From positions 1 through 64,000 of the forward strand of contig JAQUAX010000001.1 in the NCBI GenBank assembly GCA_028687035.1: DNA of 64,000 nt, written 5' to 3'. The notes beneath the pieces were generated by a model. That model was not told the DNA's origin, ran no database searches, and saw only the letters and a list, made by a program, of their open reading frames with translations. Within the stretch, counting starts at the first letter, position 1. Each line of letters starts with the position of its first letter. Positions 56,137-64,000 of the stretch are shown one piece after another. This stretch comes from Dechloromonas sp. Its GTDB lineage: Bacteria; Pseudomonadota; Gammaproteobacteria; Burkholderiales; Rhodocyclaceae. Made by a program: the position numbers and the translations under genes.

Positions 56137-57546
56137 TCAATCGACGGCGGCCGCCGTCCACGGCGATCCGCCGAGCGCCTGGATCAGACCGACGGTAGCC
56201 AGCAGCTGGCGGTTCAGCAGTTCCAGCTGGCTGCGCTCGGCGTTCAATGCGGCCGCCTGCGCGGTCGCGACGTTCAGGAAGCTGACGGTGCCGGCCAGGT
56301 ACTGGTTGTGGGTCAGCGCCTGGAATTCGTTGGCGGCCCCCGTCGCCTGCTGCTGGATGTCGCGTTCCTGCGCGAGCACGCGCAGCGCGGCCAGGTCGTC
56401 CTCGACCTCGCGGAAGGCGGACAGCACCGTCTGGCGGTAGCCGGCGACGCTGCGGTCGTAGGCGGCGATCGCCTGTTCCTTCTGCGACGCGCGGGCGCCG
56501 GCGTCGAACAGCGTCAGCGCGAAGGCCGGGCCGAGCGACCAGAAGCGGTGCGGGGCGCTCAGCAGGTCGGCGAAGCTCGAATTCTGGTAGCCGCCGCTGG
56601 CGTTGATCGTCAGCCTGGGAAAGAAGGCGGCCTGGGCGACGCCGATCTGGGCGTTGGCCGCGGCGACCCGGCGCTCGGCGGCGGCGACGTCGGGGCGCCG
56701 TTCGAGCAGCGCCGAGGGCAGTGCCGGCGGCACCTCGGGCAGGCGCGGCACGCCGTCGGCCGGCGGCACGCCGGTTTCCCCCGGAAAGCGCCCCTGCAGC
56801 ACGGCCAGCGCGTGCTCGAGCTGGGCGCGCTGGATGCCGAGATCGACCTGCTGGGCTTCGGTGCTGCGCAGCTGGCTTTCGGCCTGGGCCACGTCGGCCT
56901 GGCTGGCGACGCCGGATTCGTAGCGGTTGCGCGTGATTTCGTGCGAGCGCCGGTAGACGCCCAGCGTGCGGTCGAGCAGGCGCAGTTGCGCGTCGTTGAT
57001 GCGCAGCTGCAGGTAGGCCTGCACCACGCTCGCCTGGACGCTGAGCCTGACTGCCGCGAGGTCGGCGGCGCCGGCGCCGGCATTCGCGGTGCCGGCTTCG
57101 AGACCGCGCCGCAGCCGGCCCCAGAGGTCGATTTCCCAGGCGGACGACAGCCCGACGCGGTCGGTGGTCCGGGTCGTGTTGATCGACCCGTTGCTGTTCG
57201 CGGTCTGGCCGCGGCTGCTCGACACGCTGCCGTCGAGGCCGGGGAAGAGGGCGGCGCGCGAGGCGCCGATCGCCGCCCGGGCCTGGCGGTAGGCGGCGTC
57301 GGCCGCGACGATGTCCTGGTTGGCCTGTTCCGCGGCGGCGACCAGGCGGTCGAGCAGCGGATCGTCGAAGATCGTCCACCAGGACTCGCCGACGCCCGCC
57401 TCGGCCGGCTCGGCCAGCTTCCAGTGCTCGGGGGCGGCGTGGAAGGCGGCCGGCGTCGCCAGCGGCGGACGGGCATAGTCGGGGCCGACGGCGCAGCCGC
57501 CGAGCAGCAGGACGAGGGAAATCGCGGTCAACGGGCGAAAAGGCAT
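56137..57546 (-). CDS. NodT-family outer-membrane efflux channel lipoprotein
   Basis: The 469-residue protein has a lipoprotein signal (LTAISLVLLLGGCAVGPDYA, Cys at about 18) and the duplicated TolC-type coiled-coil architecture. Markers are YRQARAAIGASRAALFPGLD in the first repeat and AAANAQIGVAQAAFFPRLTI in the second. It forms the outer-membrane duct for the RND pump encoded upstream on the same strand, 18 nt away. It is the last gene of the operon. Confidence 0.9.
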   Translation of the reverse strand: MPFRPLTAISLVLLLGGCAVGPDYARPPLATPAAFHAAPEHWKLAEPAEAGVGESWWTIFDDPLLDRLVAAAEQANQDIVAADAAYRQARAAIGASRAALFPGLDGSVSSSRGQTANSNGSINTTRTTDRVGLSSAWEIDLWGRLRRGLEAGTANAGAGAADLAAVRLSVQASVVQAYLQLRINDAQLRLLDRTLGVYRRSHEITRNRYESGVASQADVAQAESQLRSTEAQQVDLGIQRAQLEHALAVLQGRFPGETGVPPADGVPRLPEVPPALPSALLERRPDVAAAERRVAAANAQIGVAQAAFFPRLTINASGGYQNSSFADLLSAPHRFWSLGPAFALTLFDAGARASQKEQAIAAYDRSVAGYRQTVLSAFREVEDDLAALRVLAQERDIQQQATGAANEFQALTHNQYLAGTVSFLNVATAQAAALNAERSQLELLNRQLLATVGLIQALGGSPWTAAAVD

Positions 57547-57564
57547 GGATTTCTCGAAGCGGAA

Positions 57565-60500
57565 TCAGGCGGCCGCCGCGGCGCCGGCCCGGCGCCGGGC
57601 CAGGCGCTGCCGGCACCACAGGCGGAAGCGGTCGTGGGTGAGATAGACGACGGGCGTCGTGTACAGCGTTAGCAGCTGGCTGACCAGCAGCCCGCCGACG
57701 ATCGCGATGCCGAGCGGCTGGCGCAGCTCCGAGCCGTCGCCGCTGCCCAGCGCCAGCGGCACGGCGCCGAACAGCGCGGCCAGCGTGGTCATCATGATCG
57801 GGCGGAAGCGCAGCTGGCAGGCCTCGAAAATCGCCTGGCGCGGCGTCAGTCCGCCGGCGCGCTCGGCCTGCAGCGCGAAATCGACCATCATGATCGCGTT
57901 CTTCTTGACGATGCCGATCAGCAGGATCACGCCGATCAGCGCGATCACCGAGAACTCGGTGCCCGACGCGAGCAGCGCCAGCAGCGCGCCGATGCCGGCC
58001 GACGGCAGCGTGGACAGGATGGTCAGCGGGTGGATCAGGCTTTCGTACAGGATGCCGAGCACCAGGTAGATCGCGATGATCGCGCCGACGATCAGCAGCG
58101 GCTGGCTGGCCATCGATGCCTGGAAGGCCTTGGCCGAGCCCTCGAACGAGCCGTGGATGCTGTTCGGCACGCCAAGCCGGGCCATCGCGTCGGCGACGGC
58201 GGCGGTCGCCTCGCCGAGCGAGACACCGGGCGGCAGCGCGAAGCTGATCGTCGAAGCGGCGAACTGGCTCTGGTGGCCGATCGACAGCGGCGCGAAGGTC
58301 GGCTCCCAGCGGGCGATCGCCGACAGCGGGACGGCGCTGCCGTCGGGCGCGACCAGGAAGATGTCGGCCAGCGACTCCGGGTTCTGCCAGTAGCGCGGCG
58401 CCGCTTCCATGACCACGCGGTACTGGTTCAGCGGGTTGTAGATGGTCGAGATCAGGCGCTGGCCGAAGAAGTCGTTGAGCGCGGTGTCGATCGCGCGCCG
58501 GGTCAGGCCGAGCCGGGCGGCGAGTTCGCGGTCGACGACCAGCGTGGTCTGCAATCCCTTGTCCTGGCGGTCGGTATTGACGTCGGCCAGTTGCGGCAGC
58601 GCGGACAGCGCCTGGCGGATGCGCGGTTCCCAGTCGCGCAGCGCCTCCAGGTCGTCGGAGAGCAGCGTGTACTGGTATTGCGCATTGCTCTGCCGCCCGC
58701 CGATCCGGATTTCCTGCACCGACTGCAGGTACAGCGTCGCCCCGGGAACGCGCGACAGCGGCCGGCGCAGCCGCTCGATGACCTGTTCGGCCGAGACGTC
58801 GCGCTCGGCCAGCGGCTTCAGCGAAATGTACAGCTGCGCCGAGTTGCGCCGGCCGCCGCCGGTGAATCCGGCGACGTTGGCCACCGCCGGGTCGCGGCGG
58901 ACGATGTCGATGAAGTCGGCCAGCTTTTCCTGCATCGACTGGAAGGAGGCGCTCTGGTCGGCCTGTACCGAGCCGCTCAGCCGCCCGGTGTCCTGCTGCG
59001 GGAAGAAGCCCTTGGGCACGATGTTGTACAGATAGACGTTGCAGGCGATCGCGCCGGCCAGCACGGCCAGCGTCAGCTTGCCGTGGTCCAGCGTCCACGC
59101 CAGGCTGCGCCGGTAGCCGGCCTGCAGGCGCTCGACGCCGCGCCCGACCAGGCGGGACAGCCGGCCCTCGCGCAGCGTCTGCGGCGGACGCAGCAGGCGC
59201 GAGCACAGCATCGGCGTCGTTGCCAGCGAGACGACCAGCGAGACCAGGATCGCGGCGGACAGGGTCACCGCGAATTCGCGGAACAGCCGGCCGACGATGC
59301 CGCCCATGAACAGGATGGGGATGAAGGCGGCGATCAGCGACAGCGTCATCGAGACCACCGTGAAGGCCACTTCGCGGACGCCGCGCAGCGCGGCCTGCAT
59401 CGGCGACAGCCCCTTCTCGACGTGGCGGCTGATGTTTTCCAGCACGACCACCGCGTCGTCGACGACGAAGCCGGTGGCGACGGTCAGCGCCATCAGCGAC
59501 AGGTTGTTCAGGCTGAAGCCGGCCAGGTACATCACCGACAGCGTGCCGATCAGCGACACCGGCACGGCGACCGCCGGAATCAGCGCGGCGCGCCGGTCGC
59601 GCAGGAAGAGCATGACGACCATCACGACCAGTCCGACCGCGGTCGCCAGGCTGGCGCCGACGTCGCGCAGCGACGCGCGGATCGTCGTGCTGCGGTCCTG
59701 CGCGATGTCCAGGCGGATCGCCGGATCGATCGCCTGCTGCAGTTGCGGCAGCATGGCCCGCACGCCGTCGACGGTTGCGATGATGTTGGCGCCGGGCCGG
59801 CGGTGCACCATCAGCAGCACCGAGGGCCTGCCGTTGGTCAGCCCGGCATTCCGGATGTCCTGGGCGCCGTCCTGGACTTCGGCGACGTCGCCGAGGCGGA
59901 TCGCGGCGCCGTTCTTCCACGAAATCAGCGTCGGGACGTAGTCGACCGCGCGCGACGCCTGGTCGTTGGCGGCGATCTGCCAGCTGCGCTCGCCGTCCTC
60001 GATGACGCCCTTGGGCCGGTTGGCGTTGGTCGCGGCGACCGCGGCGCGCACCGTTTCCGGCGACAGCCCGGCGCGCGACAGCGCCTGCGGATTCAGTTCG
60101 ACGCGGACCGCGGGCAGCGAACTGCCGCCGACGTTGACCTGGCCGACGCCGTCGATCTGCGACAGCTTCTGGCCGAGGACGCTGACCGCCGCGTCGTAGA
60201 CCTGGGCCCGCGACAGCACGTCGGAGGTCAGCGACAGCACCATCACCGGCGAATCGTTGGGATTGACCTTGCGCAGCGACGGGTTGCCGGTCATGCCGCT
60301 CGGCAGCTGGGCGCGCGACGCGTTGATCGCCGCCTGCACGTCCTTGGCGGCGCCGTCGATGCTGCGGCTGAGATCGAACTGCAAGGTGATGTCGACCGCA
60401 CCCAGCGAGCTGGTCGAGGTGATCTCGTTGACGCCGGCAATCGAGCCGAGCGCCCGCTCGAGCGGCGTCGCCACGGTGGCCGCCATGGTTTCCGGGCTGG

Positions 60501-60660
60501 CGCCGGGCAGCGCCGCGCGCACCGAGATGGTCGGGAACTCGACCTGCGGCAGCAGCGAAGCCGGCAGTTGGAAGAAGGCGGCGACGCCGAGCAGCGCGAT
60601 GCCCAGCGTCAGCAGCGTGGTGGCGACCGGACGCCGGATGAACAGGGCCGATCCGCTCAT
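57565..60660 (-). CDS. mdtC: RND efflux pump permease, MdtC-like
   Basis: The 1031-residue inner-membrane pump has twelve predicted helices and two large periplasmic loops. It starts [20 protein letters not shown] and contains the proton-relay region [20 protein letters not shown] in helix 4. It resembles MdtC, which works as a heterotrimer with MdtB. The ATG at 60660 overlaps the stop of the MdtB-like gene by 4 nt. Export substrates such as bile salts or aromatic drugs are typical of the family but not shown. Confidence 0.9.
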   Translation of the reverse strand: MSGSALFIRRPVATTLLTLGIALLGVAAFFQLPASLLPQVEFPTISVRAALPGASPETMAATVATPLERALGSIAGVNEITSTSSLGAVDITLQFDLSRSIDGAAKDVQAAINASRAQLPSGMTGNPSLRKVNPNDSPVMVLSLTSDVLSRAQVYDAAVSVLGQKLSQIDGVGQVNVGGSSLPAVRVELNPQALSRAGLSPETVRAAVAATNANRPKGVIEDGERSWQIAANDQASRAVDYVPTLISWKNGAAIRLGDVAEVQDGAQDIRNAGLTNGRPSVLLMVHRRPGANIIATVDGVRAMLPQLQQAIDPAIRLDIAQDRSTTIRASLRDVGASLATAVGLVVMVVMLFLRDRRAALIPAVAVPVSLIGTLSVMYLAGFSLNNLSLMALTVATGFVVDDAVVVLENISRHVEKGLSPMQAALRGVREVAFTVVSMTLSLIAAFIPILFMGGIVGRLFREFAVTLSAAILVSLVVSLATTPMLCSRLLRPPQTLREGRLSRLVGRGVERLQAGYRRSLAWTLDHGKLTLAVLAGAIACNVYLYNIVPKGFFPQQDTGRLSGSVQADQSASFQSMQEKLADFIDIVRRDPAVANVAGFTGGGRRNSAQLYISLKPLAERDVSAEQVIERLRRPLSRVPGATLYLQSVQEIRIGGRQSNAQYQYTLLSDDLEALRDWEPRIRQALSALPQLADVNTDRQDKGLQTTLVVDRELAARLGLTRRAIDTALNDFFGQRLISTIYNPLNQYRVVMEAAPRYWQNPESLADIFLVAPDGSAVPLSAIARWEPTFAPLSIGHQSQFAASTISFALPPGVSLGEATAAVADAMARLGVPNSIHGSFEGSAKAFQASMASQPLLIVGAIIAIYLVLGILYESLIHPLTILSTLPSAGIGALLALLASGTEFSVIALIGVILLIGIVKKNAIMMVDFALQAERAGGLTPRQAIFEACQLRFRPIMMTTLAALFGAVPLALGSGDGSELRQPLGIAIVGGLLVSQLLTLYTTPVVYLTHDRFRLWCRQRLARRRAGAAAAA

Positions 60661-63600
60661 GCCGTCCTCCGGCGCAGGGTCCAGGCGCGGAGGCGACGGG
60701 CCTGGCGGTCGAAGGCGAGGTAGATCACCGGCGTCGTGAACAGCGTCAGCACCTGCGACACGATCAGGCCGCCGACCATCGTGATGCCGAGCGGCTGGCG
60801 CAGTTCGGAACCGGCGCCGTTGCCCAGCATCAGCGGCAGCGCACCGAGCAGCGCGGCGAGTGTCGTCATCAGGATGGGCCGGAAGCGCAGCAGGCAGGCC
60901 TCGAAGATCGCGTCGTCCGGCGACTTGCCGTGGTCGCGTTCGGCCTCGAGCGCGAAGTCGATCATCATGATCGCGTTCTTCTTGACGATGCCGATCAGCA
61001 GGATGATGCCGATGATGCCGATGATGCCGAGATCGCTGCGGCACAGGATCAGCGCCAGCAGCGCGCCGACGCCGGCCGACGGCAGCGTCGACAGGATGGT
61101 GACCGGGTGGATGTAGCTCTCGTACAGCACGCCGAGCACGATGTACATCGTGACGATGGCGGCGACGATCAGCCACAGCGTGCTCGACTGCGAGGCCTGG
61201 AAGGCCTGTGCCGCCCCCTGGAAGCGGAGGCCGATCGACGCCGGCAGTTCGAGTTCTGCCTGCGCCGCGCGGATCGCCTTCACGGCGTCGCCGAGCGCGG
61301 CGCCCGGCGCCAGGTTGAAGGACACGGTGGCGGCCGGGAACTGGCCGATGTGGTTGATCGCCAGCAGGGCGGGGCGCTCGCTGATCCGCGCCAGCGACGA
61401 CAGCGGGATCGGCGCGCCGTTGGCGCCGGTCAGGTAGAGGCTGTTCAGCGCCTCCAGGCCGCGCTGGAATTCCGGCTTCACCTCGAGCACGACCCGGTAC
61501 AGGCTGGACTGCGTGAAGATGGTCGAAATCTGGCGCTGGCCGAAAGCGTTGTACAGCGCGTTGTCGATCGCGGCGACGCTGATGCCGAGGCGGCCGGCGT
61601 TGTCGCGGTCGATCTCGACGTAGGCCTGGCGGCCTTCGTCCTGCCAGTCGCTGGCGACGTCGGCCAGTTCGGGCAGCGTGCGCAGGCGGCCGACCAGCCG
61701 GTGCAGCCAGGCGCCCAGCTCCGCCGGGTCGCTGCCCTCGACGCTGAACTGGTACTGCGTGCGGCTGACCCGGCTTTCGATGCTCAGGTCCTGCACCGGC
61801 TGCAGGTAGGCGGTGATGCCGGCGACTCCGGCCAGCCGCGGCTGCAGCCGGCGGATCACGGCGGCAGCGTCGACGTCGCGCTCCTGCCACGGCTTCAGGC
61901 TGATCAGCAGGCGGCCGCTGTTCGGCGTCACGTTGGTGCCGTCGACGCCGATGATCGACGAGACGCTGGCGACCGCCGGGTCGTCGAGCAGCGCATCGAC
62001 GACCGCCTGCTGGCGCCCGGCCAGCGCCGTGAAGGAGACGTCCTGGCCGGCCTCGGTGATGCCCTGGATCAGCCCGGTGTCCTGGACCGGGAAGAAGCCC
62101 TTGGGAATCGCCGCGTAGAGGGCGACGGTCAGCGCCAGCGTGCCGATCGCAGCGCCCAGCGTCAGTCCCTGGTGCTGCAGCACCCAGCGCAGCGCGACGG
62201 CGTAGCGGGCGATGGTCCGGTCGATCAGCGCCCCGGTGACGCGGAAGAAGCGCCCGTGCGCGTGTTCTGGCACCGGGTGGAGCAGGCGGGCGCACATCAT
62301 CGGCGTCAGCGTCAGCGACACGACGGCCGAAATCAGGATGGCGACCGCCAGCGTGATCGCGAATTCGCGGAACAGCCGGCCGACCACGTCGCCCATGAAA
62401 AGCAGCGGGATCAGCACGGCGATCAGCGAGAAGGTCAGCGAGACGATCGTGAAGCCGATCTGCGCCGATCCCTTCAGCGCGGCGTCGAGCGGGGAATCGC
62501 CCGCCTCGATGTAGCGGGCGATGTTCTCGATCATCACGATCGCGTCGTCGACGACGAAGCCGGTCGCGATGGTCAGTGCCATCAATGTCAGGTTGTTGAT
62601 CGAGAAGCCGGCCAGGTACATCACGCCGAAGGTGCCGACCAGCGACAGCGGGACGGCGACGCTGGGAATCACCGTGGCCGGGACGTTGCGCAGGAACACG
62701 AAGATCACCATGACGACCAGCGCGACGGCGAACAGCAGTTCGACCTGCACGTCGTGCACCGATGCGCGGATGGTCGCAGTGCGGTCGGTCAGCAACTGCA
62801 CCTCGACGTGTTCGGGCAGCGCGCCCTGCAGCTGCGGCAGCAGTTCCTTGATGCGGTCGACCGTCTCGATGACGTTAGCGCCGGGTTGGCGCTGGATGTT
62901 CAGGATGATCGCCGGCTTGCGGTCGGCCCAGGCGGCCAGGCGCTTGTTCTCGGCGCCTTCGACCAGTTCGGCGACGTCGCCGAGGCGGACCGGCGCGCCG
63001 TTCTTCCACGCAATGATCAGGTCGCGGTACTCGGCGGCCGAGCGCAGCTGGCTGTTCGAATCCAGCGTCGAGGCACGCAGCGGACCGTCGAAGCTGCCTT
63101 TGGCCATGTTGACGTTGGCGTTGCCGATCGCCGTGCGCAGGTCCTCGAGGCTCATGCCCTGGGCGGCCAGCGCCTGCGGATTGGCCTGGATGCGGACGGC
63201 CGGGCGCTGGCCGCCGCCGATGCTGACCAGGCCGACGCCGGCGACGCGCGACAGCTTCTGGGCGAGCCGGGTATTCACCAGATCCTCGACCTGCGGCAGC
63301 GGCAGCGCGGTGGACGACACCGCGAGGGTCAAAACCGGCGCGTCGGCCGGATTGACCTTGTTGAACACCGGCGGCATCGGCAGGTCGTTGGGCAGGAAGG
63401 CGGCGGCCGCGTTGATCGCCGCCTGGACTTCCTGCTGCGCCGCGTCGAGGCCGAGGCCGAGCGAGAACTGCAGCGTGACCACCGAGGCGCCGGCCGAACT
63501 CGACGACGACATCTGGTTCAGCCCGGCGATCTGGCCGAGCTGGCGCTCGAGCGGCGCGGTGATCGACGAGGCGACGACTTCCGGGCTGGCGCCCGGGTAC

Positions 63601-63749
63601 AGCGTCGAGATCCGGATCGTCGGGTATTCCACTTCAGGCAGTGCCGAAACCGGCAGCAAGCGGTAGCCGACCAGCCCGGCGAGCAGGATCGCCACCATCA
63701 GCAGCGAGGTGGCGACCGGACGCAGGATGTAGAAGCGCGACGGATTCAT
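60657..63749 (-). CDS. mdtB: RND efflux pump permease, MdtB-like
   Basis: This 1030-residue permease, starting [20 protein letters not shown], is paralogous to the next gene. It has the [20 protein letters not shown] helix-4 motif with paired aspartates and the usual repeat of six plus six helices. Order (adaptor, MdtB, MdtC, outer-membrane channel) matches mdtABC operons. The start lies 2 nt after the adaptor stop. Confidence 0.9.
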   Translation of the reverse strand: MNPSRFYILRPVATSLLMVAILLAGLVGYRLLPVSALPEVEYPTIRISTLYPGASPEVVASSITAPLERQLGQIAGLNQMSSSSSAGASVVTLQFSLGLGLDAAQQEVQAAINAAAAFLPNDLPMPPVFNKVNPADAPVLTLAVSSTALPLPQVEDLVNTRLAQKLSRVAGVGLVSIGGGQRPAVRIQANPQALAAQGMSLEDLRTAIGNANVNMAKGSFDGPLRASTLDSNSQLRSAAEYRDLIIAWKNGAPVRLGDVAELVEGAENKRLAAWADRKPAIILNIQRQPGANVIETVDRIKELLPQLQGALPEHVEVQLLTDRTATIRASVHDVQVELLFAVALVVMVIFVFLRNVPATVIPSVAVPLSLVGTFGVMYLAGFSINNLTLMALTIATGFVVDDAIVMIENIARYIEAGDSPLDAALKGSAQIGFTIVSLTFSLIAVLIPLLFMGDVVGRLFREFAITLAVAILISAVVSLTLTPMMCARLLHPVPEHAHGRFFRVTGALIDRTIARYAVALRWVLQHQGLTLGAAIGTLALTVALYAAIPKGFFPVQDTGLIQGITEAGQDVSFTALAGRQQAVVDALLDDPAVASVSSIIGVDGTNVTPNSGRLLISLKPWQERDVDAAAVIRRLQPRLAGVAGITAYLQPVQDLSIESRVSRTQYQFSVEGSDPAELGAWLHRLVGRLRTLPELADVASDWQDEGRQAYVEIDRDNAGRLGISVAAIDNALYNAFGQRQISTIFTQSSLYRVVLEVKPEFQRGLEALNSLYLTGANGAPIPLSSLARISERPALLAINHIGQFPAATVSFNLAPGAALGDAVKAIRAAQAELELPASIGLRFQGAAQAFQASQSSTLWLIVAAIVTMYIVLGVLYESYIHPVTILSTLPSAGVGALLALILCRSDLGIIGIIGIILLIGIVKKNAIMMIDFALEAERDHGKSPDDAIFEACLLRFRPILMTTLAALLGALPLMLGNGAGSELRQPLGITMVGGLIVSQVLTLFTTPVIYLAFDRQARRLRAWTLRRRTA

Positions 63750-63751
63750 CG

Positions 63752-64000
63752 TCAGCCCCGCTCGGCGCGCGGCTGGCGCCGGGCCGCGCAGCGGGCGGCG
63801 GCGGCCGGGTCGGCTGCGACGGCGTCGGGGCTGCAGCGGCGGCCGGCGGCCGGGCGGCCCTCGGCCGGGGCGGATTCGCCGGCCAGCGAGCGCCCGTCGA
63901 GGCTCAGCACCTCAACCCGGCTGCCCGGGCGCAGGCGGTCGGTGCCGTCGAGGACGACGCGTTCGCCGGCCTGCAGGCCGTCCTCGACGGCGACCAGTTC
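63752..64000 (-). CDS. mdtA: Periplasmic adaptor of the RND pump, MdtA-like (C-terminal part only)
   Basis: The gene enters from the right edge. The visible 82 codons read [20 protein letters not shown] and [15 protein letters not shown], the membrane-proximal C-terminal domain of HlyD/MdtA adaptors, followed by an Arg/Ala-rich tail with two cysteines. It links the permeases to the outer-membrane channel. The stop at 63752-63754 is 2 nt from the mdtB-like ATG. The start lies outside the window. Confidence 0.8.
   Translation of the reverse strand, partial: ELVAVEDGLQAGERVVLDGTDRLRPGSRVEVLSLDGRSLAGESAPAEGRPAAGRRCSPDAVAADPAAAARCAARRQPRAERG

Noticed and set aside
55991..59920. Open frame of 1309 codons overlapping the efflux channel and MdtC genes on the same strand
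   Set aside because: Arg/Ala/Pro-rich out-of-frame shadow of two clearly recognised proteins.

Overview
The window is GC-rich DNA with short intergenic spacers and gene families typical of a respiratory Betaproteobacterium. CcoG, NsrR, a phasin, several c-type cytochromes and MdtABC-type efflux all fit this. A Rhodocyclales-like host is my best guess, but the lineage is inferred from gene content only. I saw no tRNA, rRNA or CRISPR array.

Layout. 1-2.2 kb: an IS21-family end that has removed the start of a FrnE/DsbA gene, then a DnaQ-type exonuclease and a HIT hydrolase. 2.3-9 kb: ccoG and nsrR, divergent across two NsrR-like operators; a PAS protein; a lipoprotein/ECF sigma/anti-sigma operon; a flavin reductase; a pirin; a phasin. 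9-20 kb: metY-metX, a candidate sulfur-controlled small RNA, HD and STAS-like proteins, an SsuABC-like transport and acyl-CoA-dehydrogenase operon under an AraC regulator, peptide deformylase and a DUF2325 protein. 20-28 kb: a type I restriction-modification locus (hsdM, hsdS, rhuM, hsdR) carrying a RelA/SpoT-type alarmone synthetase and a small overlapping membrane protein between hsdM and hsdS. 28-36 kb: a FadL-like porin, then rhodanese, cysK, serine acetyltransferase, an XRE regulator, a family 2A encapsulin shell and its cysteine desulfurase cargo. 36.6-42 kb: a periplasmic redox operon. 42-47.4 kb: sbp, a TonB-dependent receptor and cysTW without cysA. 47.6-56.1 kb: a dienelactone hydrolase, a c'-type cytochrome and a group with sigma-54-type promoters (two paralogous secreted proteins, a TonB receptor, a DUF6152 protein), followed by pseudogene debris. 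56.1-64 kb: an mdtABC-type RND operon with its outer-membrane channel, running off the right end.

The unifying signal is regulatory. Eight promoters share one rigid layout: a 26-bp element starting AT and ending in a TCGTT core, with a TAnnnT -10 hexamer exactly 21 nt after its last base. They precede metY-metX, an intergenic transcript unit at 11.8 kb, the araC/ssu-like operon, DUF2325, the FadL-like porin, the rhodanese-cysK-SAT operon that leads into the encapsulin genes, sbp and cysTW. I read this as one sulfur-starvation regulon under a LysR-type activator such as CysB or SsuR. The regulator's identity is inferred; the spacing is read directly. The most novel items are the sulfur-controlled small RNA candidate, the encapsulin/desulfurase locus tied into that regulon, and the alarmone synthetase with its partner inside the restriction locus.
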